A stretch of 64,000 nucleotides of DNA from Aequorivita antarctica (GTDB taxonomy: Bacteria > Bacteroidota > Bacteroidia > Flavobacteriales > Flavobacteriaceae), in contig NZ_VORT01000011.1 in assembly GCF_007997155.1 (NCBI RefSeq), positions 1 through 64,000 on the forward strand, read 5' to 3'. The notes beneath the pieces are model-generated. The model searched no databases and was not told where the DNA came from. It saw nothing but the letters and a program-made list of their open reading frames with translations. Shown in pieces: positions 45,992-54,442 of the stretch. The first letter of the stretch is position 1; each line of letters starts with the position of its first letter. Both the position numbers and the translations under genes were made by a program.

Positions 45992-46564
45992 ATGGAAACT
46001 GTAAACTATTCTAAAATCTATAGAATTATCCATTGGGCAATAGCAATTACCTTTCTACTTCTATTATTAACAATTTTTCTGAGATTGACTTGGATGAATA
46101 AAAATAATATGGCGGATATTATACAGGCTTATCTCAATGGTACCGATCAATCGCTATCTAGTGAGCAGCTCATCGTTCTGGCAAAACAGATAAGAAAACC
46201 TATGTGGGACTGGCATATTTATTTAGGTTATGTTTTAACTGGTTTGTTCAGTTTGCGCTTTTTACTTCCCTTATTCGGAACTATGAAATTTCAAAGTCCA
46301 TTACTTAAAAACTTAACCACAAAGCAGAAATTTCAGAAATGGTCGTACATTATTTTTTATGTATGCGTAGTTGTTTCATTGGTTACAGGACTTGTAATAG
46401 TATGGGGACCAAAAAGTTTAAAAGAAGTAATGGAAGAAATTCATATACTGGGTATTTATTATCTAATCGCATTTATCGCCATCCATATTGGAGGAATATT
46501 AATAGCAGAATTTACAAATCAAAAAGGGATTATTTCAAGAATAGTGCGTGGCTCTGATGATTGA
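45992..46564 (+). CDS. b-type cytochrome, cytochrome b561/Ni-hydrogenase-like, four helices
   Basis: 190 residues with four hydrophobic segments. Candidate haem His residues: YRIIHWAIAITF in the first helix, MWDWHIYLGYVL in the second, and EIHILGIYYLIAFIAIHIGGIL around the fourth. This fits the di-haem b561 fold of quinone-linked membrane cytochromes. The electron partner is unknown; the adjacent DUF302 protein and the nearby dihaem cytochrome are candidates. Second gene of the DUF302 unit. Confidence 0.82.
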   Translation: METVNYSKIYRIIHWAIAITFLLLLLTIFLRLTWMNKNNMADIIQAYLNGTDQSLSSEQLIVLAKQIRKPMWDWHIYLGYVLTGLFSLRFLLPLFGTMKFQSPLLKNLTTKQKFQKWSYIIFYVCVVVSLVTGLVIVWGPKSLKEVMEEIHILGIYYLIAFIAIHIGGILIAEFTNQKGIISRIVRGSDD

Positions 46565-46597
46565 TTTATTTAAATGCATAAATATTTTTCAATAAAT

Positions 46598-46609
46598 TGA
46601 CCAAGGTCA
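46598..46609. promoter_or_regulatory. Isolated Crp/Fnr-type box after the cytochrome gene
   Basis: TGACCAAGGTCA, flanked to give near-perfect symmetry (ATTGACC...GGTCATT). At +35 lies TTAGTTGG (46633-46640), only a weak -7 match. No coding gene follows before the terminator at 46674-46698, so it may drive a short RNA or be non-functional. Confidence 0.45.
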
Positions 46610-46673
46610 TTAAGAGTATTTAGGAACGTTTGTTAGTTGGTTTTCTACTAACTGTAAATTTATTTGGTTATAG

Positions 46674-46698
46674 AAAAGCACCTCGAACAGGTGCTTTT
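46674..46698 (+). terminator. Intrinsic terminator after the DUF302/cytochrome unit
   Basis: AAAAGCACCT (46674-46683) pairs with AGGTGCTTTT (46689-46698) around a 5-base loop, followed by two more T. It separates the cytochrome unit from the TolC operon. The stem resembles the one at 2558-2587. Confidence 0.88.
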
Positions 46699-46705
46699 TT
46701 GTTTG

Positions 46706-46749
46706 GTAACATTAGTTACTGACCAAGCTTGTTTTCTGGCGTATGTTTG
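46706..46749 (+). promoter_or_regulatory. GTAAC-N4-GTTAC box and -7 box before the TolC/AcrAB-type operon
   Basis: Perfect palindrome GTAACATTAGTTAC (46706-46719) and perfect -7 box TATGTTTG (46742-46749). Box centre to -7 start is 29.5 bases. The start codon at 46769 is 19 bases beyond. Confidence 0.72.
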
Positions 46750-46768
46750 CATCAAATTTAATATAGCA

Positions 46769-48073
46769 ATGAAGATTAAAAATATAATTACACTAATTGG
46801 CTTGCTGCCCGCGATAGTTTTCGCACAGCAAACCGTCCCCATTTCCAAAGCAGAAGTGCTGGAAAAGGTAGTTCAACAAAATAATAAGCTAAAAATTGGC
46901 GAACAGCAAGTGCTGGCCGCAAAAGGCGATTATAATCAAACTAATGTTGTCTTTCTGCCAAACATTACAGCTTCCCATAGTGGAACTGCGACCACAAATC
47001 CTTTGATGGCTTTTGGTTTTAAACTGAACCAGGAAATAGTTACCCAAGCAGATTTTGATCCGAATAAATTGAACAATCCATCACAGATTCAAATTTTCGC
47101 TACAAAATTTGAGGTTCAGCAACCCATTATAAACGTTGATGGAATTTTTCAGCGGAAAGCTGCGAAAGCAAAATGGCAAGCAACCCAAATGCAGTTGGCT
47201 CGCACGGGCGATTACCTTTCCCTTGAAACTGAAAAGGCGTATATGCAGTTGCAATTGGCTTATAAAAGCGTGGATGTTTTGGAAAACGCTTTAAAAGCAG
47301 CTAATGAAAACTTCCGCTTGGCTAACAATAGTTTCAAACAAGGTTACTTACAGCAAAGTGATGTTTTGGCGGTGCAAGTGCGCGTTACCGAAGTTGAGAA
47401 CCAACTACAATATGCAAAAAGCAATGTGATTAACGCTTCAGAATATCTTGCGGTGCTTATGAATGAAGAGGTTGCTGGTGTTTTAAAACCCACGGATTCC
47501 CTTATGGTTTCTTCGGAATTAAATCCAGTTGAAAACCTTTCCAATTCCAGAGCCGATATTCAAGCGATGGAATTTGTAGCAGATGCATACAAACAAAATT
47601 ACAAAGCAGATAAAATGACTTTTCTGCCAAGATTTAATGCTTATGGAAGCTACGAACTTTATGACGATCAGATTTTTCAAGCAGATGCAAGCGGATATTT
47701 ATTCGGTGCAGCCTTGACGTGGAATCTTTTTGAAGGCTCCAAACGTTTCGGAAAAACCCAAAAAAGCAAAGCAGAATTCAACAAAGCAAACCTCGAATTG
47801 GAGCAATATAAAGCCGATAGCCAATTGGAGCTTAACAAAGCACGACGTATGTTCCAAGACGCTAAAAACAATTTAAAATTAACTGAATTGGCGCTTGAAC
47901 AATCAAAAGAAGCACTCAGAATTCGTACTAACAGATTTGGGGAAGGACTTGAAAGAACTACCGATTTATTGAGTGCTGAAACTCAGTTTTCACAGAAACA
48001 GTTGGAGTATTTCAACACCGTTTTTCAGCATAATTACGCCTTGGCATACCTTCAATTTTTAACAAAAAACTAA
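46769..48073 (+). CDS. TolC family outer-membrane efflux protein
   Basis: 434 residues from ATG 46769, which gives a signal peptide ending IVFAQQ; a longer frame from 46664 would begin within the terminator and is rejected. Long amphipathic helices repeat in two halves (LSLETEKAYMQLQLAYKSVDVLENALKAA, and LELNKARRMFQDAKNNLKLTELALEQSKEAL), with strands such as ASYGSYELYDDQ-like segments between. It forms the exit duct for the following adaptor and pump. First gene of a three-gene (perhaps five-gene) operon with a GTAAC box. Confidence 0.88.
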   Translation: MKIKNIITLIGLLPAIVFAQQTVPISKAEVLEKVVQQNNKLKIGEQQVLAAKGDYNQTNVVFLPNITASHSGTATTNPLMAFGFKLNQEIVTQADFDPNKLNNPSQIQIFATKFEVQQPIINVDGIFQRKAAKAKWQATQMQLARTGDYLSLETEKAYMQLQLAYKSVDVLENALKAANENFRLANNSFKQGYLQQSDVLAVQVRVTEVENQLQYAKSNVINASEYLAVLMNEEVAGVLKPTDSLMVSSELNPVENLSNSRADIQAMEFVADAYKQNYKADKMTFLPRFNAYGSYELYDDQIFQADASGYLFGAALTWNLFEGSKRFGKTQKSKAEFNKANLELEQYKADSQLELNKARRMFQDAKNNLKLTELALEQSKEALRIRTNRFGEGLERTTDLLSAETQFSQKQLEYFNTVFQHNYALAYLQFLTKN

Positions 48074-48081
48074 TATCAGAG

Positions 48082-49161
48082 ATGAGAAAAATATATACAC
48101 TTCTACTATTTTCGGCAGTACTCAGTTTTAACGCTTGTAATAATGCTTCCGAAGAAAAAACCATAGATAAAACCCCTGCAGTTCCTGTAACTGTAAGTTC
48201 TGTAGCTGCAGAAAATAATACTCCATTTTTAACTGCAAGCGGAAAAATAGAAGCTGCGAACAGTGCAACCCTCAGCACACGAATGATGGGCTTTGTGGAC
48301 AAAGTTCTCGTAAACGTTGGTCAAAAAGTTACAAAGGGACAATTATTGGTAAGTATCAATAATTCTGATCTTTCGGCTAAACAAGCGCAGACAAGTGCTG
48401 GAATTACTGAGGCACAAGCTGCTTTCAATAATGCAGAAAAAGATTATCAGCGGTTTCAAAACCTGTTTGCAGATAACAGTGCAAGTCAAAAGGAACTTGA
48501 CGATCAGCGCGCCCGTTATGAAATGGCAAAAGCCAGATTGGAAGGCGCAAAACAGATGAAAAACGAAGTGCAGTCGCAGTTTGCTTATGTAAATCTTCGT
48601 GCCCCTTTTAACGGGGTTGTTACCAATAAATTCATTGAAGCTGGCGATATGGCTAATCCCGGCGCCCCTTTAATTTCAATTGAAGGACCTGGGAATTTTG
48701 AAGTTACCGCTTCAGTTCCTGAAAGTGAAATTTCAAAAATAAAATCCGGATCCGAAGTGCAGGTGATTGTAAAATCTTCAAATAAAATACTTCCCGGAAA
48801 AGTTACCGAAGTGAGCACTTCAGCAAAAAACACGGGTGGACAATATTTGGTAAAAGTAGTTTTAGACAAAACCAACGAGAGCATTCTTTCAGGAATGTAC
48901 GCTACGGTTCAGTTTCCTATTGAAAAGAAAACTGATGTTACGACGGTTTTAGTGCCAGAGGAAGCATTAGTAAAACGTGGACAATTAACTGGAATTTACA
49001 CGGTGAGTCAAAATAATACCGCTCTTCTTCGTTGGTTGCGACTGGGGCGCACTTATGGCGATAATGTAGAAGTACTTTCTGGCTTAAATGCAGATGAAAA
49101 TTATATTATTTCTGCCGATGGAAAACTTTTCAACGGTGCTAAAATAACCATTAAACAATAA
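48082..49161 (+). CDS. RND periplasmic adaptor (MdtA/AcrA-like) lipoprotein
   Basis: 359 residues. Lipobox region LSFNAC (lipid Cys19). Barrel-sandwich halves GKIEAANSATLSTRMMGFVDKVLVNVGQKVTKGQLL and VNLRAPFNGVVTNKFIEAGDMANPGAPLISIEG flank a helical hairpin. The C-terminal domain has GMYATVQFPI and VPEEALVKRGQLTGIYTV. It links the RND pump to the TolC-like protein. It begins 8 bases after tolC and ends 2 bases before the pump gene. Confidence 0.92.
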   Translation: MRKIYTLLLFSAVLSFNACNNASEEKTIDKTPAVPVTVSSVAAENNTPFLTASGKIEAANSATLSTRMMGFVDKVLVNVGQKVTKGQLLVSINNSDLSAKQAQTSAGITEAQAAFNNAEKDYQRFQNLFADNSASQKELDDQRARYEMAKARLEGAKQMKNEVQSQFAYVNLRAPFNGVVTNKFIEAGDMANPGAPLISIEGPGNFEVTASVPESEISKIKSGSEVQVIVKSSNKILPGKVTEVSTSAKNTGGQYLVKVVLDKTNESILSGMYATVQFPIEKKTDVTTVLVPEEALVKRGQLTGIYTVSQNNTALLRWLRLGRTYGDNVEVLSGLNADENYIISADGKLFNGAKITIKQ

Positions 49162-49163
49162 TC

Positions 49164-52100
49164 ATGAAGGACGGATTTGCTGGCAAAATTGCCAAGTTAT
49201 TTATAGGCTCAAAGCTTACGGTGCTTTTAATGATCGTGTTTATGGTCATCGGGGTTTACAGTTCGTTTTTGATACCGCGGGAAGAGGAACCGCAGATTGA
49301 TGTGGCAATGGCCGACATTTTTGTGGGCTACCCGGGCGCATCTCCAACGGAGGTTGAATCTAGGGTTGTGAAACCTTTGGAAAAATTGGTTTCCAATATT
49401 CCTGGTGTGGAGTATGTATATTCCACTTCTTCTGAGGAAGGTGCAATGGTAATTGTACAGTTTTATGTGGGTGAGGATATTGAGCGTTCCTTTGTAAAGC
49501 TTTACAACGAAATGAACAAGCATATGGACCAAATGCCTCCGGGTGTAACCATGCCGCTTGTAAAACCACGTGCCATTGACGATGTGCCAATGTTGGGAGT
49601 GACGCTATGGAGTGAAAGTTATGACGATTTTCAACTAAAACAAATTGCAGACGAACTTACACAGGAAATTGAAAAAGTGGATATGGTTTCCACAACCCAC
49701 AAAATTGGGGGTCGTGATCGTCAATTGCGTGTAATATTGGACAAAGACAAGTTAGCTGCGAGTGGTTTGGACTTTTTAACTGTTGCCGAAATGATAAAGG
49801 CAAATAACCAGCAAATGAGTTCGGGCAGTTTTGATAAAAATGATACGGAGTTCTTGGTTTCAACTGGCAGTTTCCTAAAATCTGCGGCCGATGTTGAAAA
49901 CTTGGTTGTTGGCGTGCAGCAGAATCAACCTATTTATTTGAAGCAGGTGGCCATTATTTTTGATGGGCCAGAGATTCCGAGTAAATATGTTTCCTTTGGT
50001 TTTGGAGGAGCTAGTGAAAAGCTGTCGAAATACGCTTCTGAATATCCAGCTGTAACCATTTCGGTAGCGAAAAGAAAAGGAGCCGACGCAATGAAAATCG
50101 CAGACGTGATTATCGATAAGGTAGATCATTTGCGAAGTAATCTAATTCCGGATGATGTTCACGTAGAAATCACACGAAACTACGGCGAAACAGCGTCCAA
50201 TAAAGTTTCTGAACTGTTGATGCACCTTATAGGCGCTATCATTGCAGTAACGCTAGTTGTAATGCTCGCAATGGGCTGGCGTGGTGGTTTGGTAGTTTTC
50301 CTTTCGGTGCCAATTACCTTTGCGCTGACGCTTTTGAGTTACTATTTACTGGACTATACATTAAACAGAATTACACTTTTCGCCTTGGTTTTCGTAACGG
50401 GAATTGTGGTGGATGACTCCATTATTATTGCGGAAAATATGCACCGGCATTTCAAGATGAAACGCTTGCCGTTTAAGCAAGCCGCTATTTACGCAATAAA
50501 CGAAGTAGGAAACCCAACCATTTTGGCAACTTTTACAGTGATAGCTTCTGTATTGCCAATGGCTTTTGTTTCCGGATTGATGGGGCCTTATATGTCGCCA
50601 ATGCCTATTGGAGCTTCCATTGCAATGATACTTTCGCTATTTGTTGCTTTAACCATAACACCTTATTTGGGTTATATTTTCCTTCGCGAAAAAGAGAAAA
50701 AAGGAAAAGCTCCCAAGCCTGAAAAATCTTTAGAAAGCACTTTCATTTATAGAATTTATTCAAAATTTGAAATGCCTCTAATCGAAAATAAAAAGACTCG
50801 TTGGATATTTCTGGGAACTACAATCGTACTTCTCTTGGGATCAATGATGTTGTTTTTTACAAAATCGGTTGCAGTAAAAATGCTGCCTTTCGACAATAAA
50901 AACGAAATGCAAGTGGTGATCGATATGCCCGAGGGAACTACTCTGGAACGCACTGCAGTGGTTACTCGCGAGATTGGACAATACCTTTCAACACAACCTC
51001 TCGTGGTTAATTATCAAAACTACATAGGTACCTCGGCGCCGATAACTTTCAACGGTTTGGTGCGTCATTACGACCTTCGTGGCGGCAGTAATAATGCCGA
51101 TATACAAGTAAACTTAATTGATAAGGAAGAACGGGACGAACAAAGCCACGATATAGCAAAACTAGTTCGTCCGCATATTCAGGAAATCGGGAAGAAATAC
51201 GGCGCCAACGTTAAAATAGTGGAAGTTCCACCAGGACCGCCTGTACTTTCAACCATTGTAGCTGAAGTTTACGGTCCTAATTATGACCAGCAAATAGCAG
51301 TTGCAAAACAACTTGAGAATATATTAAACGAAACGCCAGATGTTGTAGATGTAGATTGGATGGTGGAAGCGGATCAAACGGAATATGAATTCATCATAGA
51401 CAAAGAGAAAGCAATACGCTATGGCGTTACGCCTCAACAAATCGTTTATACAATGAATATGGCGCTTTCAGATAAGCCTGTAACCAATCTTTATGATGAA
51501 AATGTTGTTGACCAAGTAGGAATATTATTGGCGTTGGACGAAAAGGAAAAGTCTACTATCCAAGATATTTCGCAGTTGAAAATTACTTCCAAGCAAGGCA
51601 ATATGGTTTCGGTGGTCGATTTGGTGAATATTGAGGAAACTACCCGAGCAAAAAGTATTTATAGGAAAAACCAAAAGCGGGTAGTTTATGTTCTGGCTGA
51701 TATGGCCGGAGAACTTGAAAGCCCTGTGTACGCTATTTTGGGAATGACCGATAAGCTGAACAAAATAAAATTGCCAGCTGGTTATAAAATGAATGAATTG
51801 TACTTGGAGCAACCTGAATTTGAAGACGATTTCACAGTGAAATGGGATGGTGAATGGCAGATAACCTTAGAAGTATTTCGCGATTTGGGGATTGCCTTTT
51901 TGGGTGTTATCATCATCATTTATATTTTGATTGTGGGGTGGTTCCAAAACTTTAAAGCACCCGTGGTTATGATGGTTGCTATTCCTTTGTCATTAATTGG
52001 AATTATACTCGGCCATTGGGTTTTAGGTGCTTTTTTCACCGCGACCTCCTTTATTGGGATGATTGCTTTAGCAGGAATTATGGTGCGGAATTCAGTGCTG

Positions 52101-52361
52101 TTGATAGATTTCATAAACCTACGAACAGCGGATGGAATCCCCTTAAAACAAGCCGTAATTGAAGCCGGAGCGGTAAGAACTACGCCAATTTTATTAACTG
52201 CTGGAACGGTTGTGATAGGCGCATTTGTAATACTTTTTGACCCCATTTTTCAAGGGCTCGCCATTTCGCTAATGGGCGGAACTATTGTTTCTACAGTGCT
52301 TACATTACTTGTAGTGCCACTGGTTTATTATATGATTGAACGAAAAAACTTTAAAGAATAA
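49164..52361 (+). CDS. RND efflux transporter permease (AcrB/HAE-type)
   Basis: 1,065 residues, with twelve hydrophobic segments in two repeats and two large periplasmic loops. TM4 carries VTGIVVDDSIIIAENMHRH, whose adjacent Asp pair corresponds to the proton-relay Asp407/408 of AcrB, unlike the spaced D...D...E of the metal pump at 39263. The second half holds LAGIMVRNSVLLIDFINLR. It exports hydrophobic or amphipathic compounds; the natural substrate is not known. Its control by a GTAAC box links it to the nearby NtcA-like regulator rather than to a TetR repressor, none of which is seen. Confidence 0.92.
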   Translation: MKDGFAGKIAKLFIGSKLTVLLMIVFMVIGVYSSFLIPREEEPQIDVAMADIFVGYPGASPTEVESRVVKPLEKLVSNIPGVEYVYSTSSEEGAMVIVQFYVGEDIERSFVKLYNEMNKHMDQMPPGVTMPLVKPRAIDDVPMLGVTLWSESYDDFQLKQIADELTQEIEKVDMVSTTHKIGGRDRQLRVILDKDKLAASGLDFLTVAEMIKANNQQMSSGSFDKNDTEFLVSTGSFLKSAADVENLVVGVQQNQPIYLKQVAIIFDGPEIPSKYVSFGFGGASEKLSKYASEYPAVTISVAKRKGADAMKIADVIIDKVDHLRSNLIPDDVHVEITRNYGETASNKVSELLMHLIGAIIAVTLVVMLAMGWRGGLVVFLSVPITFALTLLSYYLLDYTLNRITLFALVFVTGIVVDDSIIIAENMHRHFKMKRLPFKQAAIYAINEVGNPTILATFTVIASVLPMAFVSGLMGPYMSPMPIGASIAMILSLFVALTITPYLGYIFLREKEKKGKAPKPEKSLESTFIYRIYSKFEMPLIENKKTRWIFLGTTIVLLLGSMMLFFTKSVAVKMLPFDNKNEMQVVIDMPEGTTLERTAVVTREIGQYLSTQPLVVNYQNYIGTSAPITFNGLVRHYDLRGGSNNADIQVNLIDKEERDEQSHDIAKLVRPHIQEIGKKYGANVKIVEVPPGPPVLSTIVAEVYGPNYDQQIAVAKQLENILNETPDVVDVDWMVEADQTEYEFIIDKEKAIRYGVTPQQIVYTMNMALSDKPVTNLYDENVVDQVGILLALDEKEKSTIQDISQLKITSKQGNMVSVVDLVNIEETTRAKSIYRKNQKRVVYVLADMAGELESPVYAILGMTDKLNKIKLPAGYKMNELYLEQPEFEDDFTVKWDGEWQITLEVFRDLGIAFLGVIIIIYILIVGWFQNFKAPVVMMVAIPLSLIGIILGHWVLGAFFTATSFIGMIALAGIMVRNSVLLIDFINLRTADGIPLKQAVIEAGAVRTTPILLTAGTVVIGAFVILFDPIFQGLAISLMGGTIVSTVLTLLVVPLVYYMIERKNFKE

Positions 52362-52365
52362 AGCT

Positions 52366-52671
52366 ATGAAACTATTAATCGTAACCGTTGTAAACGAACA
52401 CCAGAAAGTAGTTCTACAACTTTTCAAGAAGGCAACTATTGAGAGCTATAGTGGCTCTGATATAGAAGGCTTTAAAAATGTACCCTCCGTTATGATGAAT
52501 TCCAGTTGGTTTCCCTCGGAAAAGGGTGGTGCGGAAAGCATTATGTTTTTCTCTTTTACTGAGGATAAAAAAATTGATTCATTTTTCAGTTTAGTGATAC
52601 AATTCAATGAAACTTTGGAAACCAGCAACCCAATTCACGCGGTGGTTGTACCAATAGAACGTAGTATTTAA
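52366..52671 (+). CDS. Small cytosolic protein at the end of the efflux operon, PII-like shape possible
   Basis: 101 residues from ATG 52366; an in-frame opening inside the pump gene (52336) is rejected. It starts KLLIVTVVNEHQKVVLQLFKKATIESYSGSDIEGF and ends FNETLETSNPIHAVVVPIERSI, a beta-alpha-beta plan that recalls PII-like or DUF3240 proteins linked to RND operons. The assignment is tentative. It sits 4 bases after the pump stop and is surely cotranscribed. Confidence 0.65.
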   Translation: MKLLIVTVVNEHQKVVLQLFKKATIESYSGSDIEGFKNVPSVMMNSSWFPSEKGGAESIMFFSFTEDKKIDSFFSLVIQFNETLETSNPIHAVVVPIERSI

Positions 52672-52673
52672 GT

Positions 52674-52702
52674 CCCCTCCCGACATCCCCAAAGGGGAGA
52701 GG
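52674..52702. repeat. Small palindromic intergenic element
   Basis: TCCCC (52686-52690) pairs with GGGGA (52694-52698), and outer CCCCTCC (52674-52680) faces GAGAGG. It lies between the small efflux-operon gene and the DUF2892 gene. Similar C/G-rich patches occur in flavobacterial spacers, from memory. Confidence 0.45.
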
Positions 52703-52747
52703 TTAGTGGAAGACAAATAAAAATTTTAACTTTTAAATTTTAATAGT

Positions 52748-52954
52748 ATGATTAACAGATATATTAGGGCAATTGCCGGAACTTTTATTTTAATAAGTCT
52801 TATTTTGGCTGTTTATGTGAATATTAACTGGCTCTGGTTCACAGCTTTTGTAGGTGCAAATTTGCTTCAATCATCATTTACAAAATGGTGCTTGATGGAA
52901 AAAATTCTAATAAAACTTGGTGTGAAAGACGAAGAGGAAAGCTGTTGTAAATAA
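52748..52954 (+). CDS. DUF2892 family inner-membrane protein (YgaP-type)
   Basis: 68 residues. MINRYIRAIAGTFILISLILAVYVNINWLWFTAFVGANLLQSSFT has two hydrophobic segments with the DUF2892 pattern; the C-terminus carries KWCLMEKILIKLG and ends EESCCK. In E. coli YgaP this domain is fused to a rhodanese; here the rhodanese domains lie elsewhere (34853-36193). The C-terminal Cys pair may take part in sulfur or redox chemistry. The terminator follows 27 bases after its stop. Confidence 0.88.
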   Translation: MINRYIRAIAGTFILISLILAVYVNINWLWFTAFVGANLLQSSFTKWCLMEKILIKLGVKDEEESCCK

Positions 52955-52981
52955 CTAATAGTTCATATTAATTTCACATTT

Positions 52982-53018
52982 AAAAATCCTGCTCCAGGTT
53001 TATTGGAGCAGGATTTTT
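52982..53018 (+). terminator. Strong intrinsic terminator after the DUF2892 gene
   Basis: AAAAATCCTGCTCCA (52982-52996) pairs perfectly with TGGAGCAGGATTTTT (53004-53018) around a 7-base loop, ending in T-rich sequence. Confidence 0.92.
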
Positions 53019-53064
53019 ATTTATTAAAATTTCCGTCAGCAAACTTCAATCATCCTTTATAATA

Positions 53065-53107
53065 TGACATTGGTCATTTCAAAACACGTAAAAAAGGAAT
53101 ATATTTG
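53065..53107 (+). promoter_or_regulatory. Crp/Fnr-type box and -7 box before HPF
   Basis: TGACATTGGTCA (53065-53076), with symmetric flanks (ATGAC...GTCAT), then perfect TATATTTG (53100-53107) at +35. The start codon is 27 bases beyond. Confidence 0.75.
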
Positions 53108-53134
53108 ATAAAATATTAATCAATACATAGCATC

Positions 53135-53434
53135 ATGACTATAAACATCCAATACGTGAAAATGCCTACCAGCGAGGCTATGAATGAATATGTAGAAAAA
53201 AAACTTCAAAAAATTGCTGAAAAATATGAATGGCTCATTAGAGCCGACGTAAGTTTTAAACTAGAAAACAATGTTTACGGCAAAGGCAATATTTGTGAAA
53301 TGGAACTAAGCCTACCAGGGCCCAAAATTTTCGCAACTTCTACGGAAGCAACTTTTGAAGCGGCCGCAAAAGAAACTATTTCCGATTTGGAAAAGCAGCT
53401 AAAAAAACGCAAGGCAAAATTTGCAACACACTAG
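53135..53434 (+). CDS. hpf: Ribosome hibernation factor, short HPF/RaiA type
   Basis: 99 residues. IQYVKMPTSEAMNEYVEKKLQKIAEKYEWLIRADVSFKLE and the basic C-terminus EKQLKKRKAKFATH match the single-domain S30AE/HPF fold. It binds the 30S A/P site and idles ribosomes under energy or oxygen stress. It has its own Crp/Fnr-type box and precedes a USP gene by 101 bases; that gap holds only a small TCCGC-TACG-GCGGA hairpin (53456-53469), so the USP may be read from the same promoter. Confidence 0.92.
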   Translation: MTINIQYVKMPTSEAMNEYVEKKLQKIAEKYEWLIRADVSFKLENNVYGKGNICEMELSLPGPKIFATSTEATFEAAAKETISDLEKQLKKRKAKFATH

Positions 53435-53535
53435 ACCAATCAACTTGAAATGCCCTCCGCTACGGCGGATTATAAACTAACCGAAGATGTAAATTGGGGC
53501 ACTCCATCTTCCTATTTCTCAAATATTATATACAA

Positions 53536-54372
53536 ATGAAAAAAATATTAGTTCCCGTAGATTTTTCCCAACATTCCGATTACGCCCTTGAGGTTGCAGC
53601 TGGCATTGCCAAAAATCAAAATGCCGAAATAATCGCGATACATATGATGGGTCTTAGTGATGCAGTTTTAACACGCGATGAAAGCAAAGAAGTTTTTGAG
53701 GCAATGTTTTATATGAAACTGGCCGAAAAGCGGTTTGCTGAATTCCTTGATAAAGATTATTTGGAAGGAATTAAGGTTACGGATGCTGTTCATAATTATA
53801 AAATTTTTAGTGAATTGAATGATGTGGCTCGTGATTTTGAAGCAGATTTAATTATAATGGGGTCCCACGGAAGTACAGGGTTAAAAGAAGTTTTCGTTGG
53901 AAGTAACACTGAAAAAGTAGTGCGCACTTCCGAAATACCCGTGTTGGTTATTAAACATCGGGCTGAGAACTTCAATCCTCAATTGGGCATATTTGCTTGC
54001 GACTTTCTAGAAAGTTCTGTTGGTCCCTATAAGCGTGCTCAAAAAATGTTTAATGCCTTGGGAATTACCATGCAAATGCTTTATGTGAATCTTGCAGGCG
54101 ATTTTCGAAGCACACGTGAAATTGAAAAACGAATTCTCAACTTTTTGAAACTTTCAGGAGAATCAAATCCTTTGGAAAGTTTGAACAATGTGGTCCAATA
54201 CAACGAATATTCTGTGGAAGCTGGAATTTTCGGTTACAGCCAAGTAAGCAATGCAGATATCATTGCGCTGCCCACTCAAGGTCGCCAAGGTCTGGCACAT
54301 TTTTTCTCTGGAAGTATTGGTGAGGACGTTGTAAACCATTCCGATTTACCTGTATTGACATTTAAAGTATAG
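53536..54372 (+). CDS. Universal stress protein, tandem two-domain
   Basis: 278 residues from ATG 53536; a TTG at 53494 would add an untypical stretch. Domain 1 starts MKKILVPVDFSQHSDYALEVAAGIA and has the ATP motif G-SH-G-x9-GS (GSHGSTGLKEVFVGS). Domain 2 ends IALPTQGRQGLAHFFSGSIGE, where the first Gly is replaced by Pro, so it probably does not bind ATP. No membrane segment. It may share the HPF promoter. A bidirectional terminator follows. Confidence 0.9.
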   Translation: MKKILVPVDFSQHSDYALEVAAGIAKNQNAEIIAIHMMGLSDAVLTRDESKEVFEAMFYMKLAEKRFAEFLDKDYLEGIKVTDAVHNYKIFSELNDVARDFEADLIIMGSHGSTGLKEVFVGSNTEKVVRTSEIPVLVIKHRAENFNPQLGIFACDFLESSVGPYKRAQKMFNALGITMQMLYVNLAGDFRSTREIEKRILNFLKLSGESNPLESLNNVVQYNEYSVEAGIFGYSQVSNADIIALPTQGRQGLAHFFSGSIGEDVVNHSDLPVLTFKV

Positions 54373-54401
54373 TTAATTGCTATCGACATCAATTAACTAC
54401 G

Positions 54402-54436
54402 AAAAGCAGGAATTTCAATTTTGAGTTCCTGCTTTT
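54402..54436. terminator. Bidirectional intrinsic terminator
   Basis: AAAAGCAGGAA (54402-54412) pairs with TTCCTGCTTTT (54426-54436), plus two T. It separates the USP from the convergent deo genes. Confidence 0.88.
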
Positions 54437-54442
54437 TTATTT

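Noticed and set aside
46664-46768. Longer start for the TolC protein
   Set aside because: It begins in the terminator hairpin and spans the GTAAC box; ATG 46769 gives a good signal peptide.
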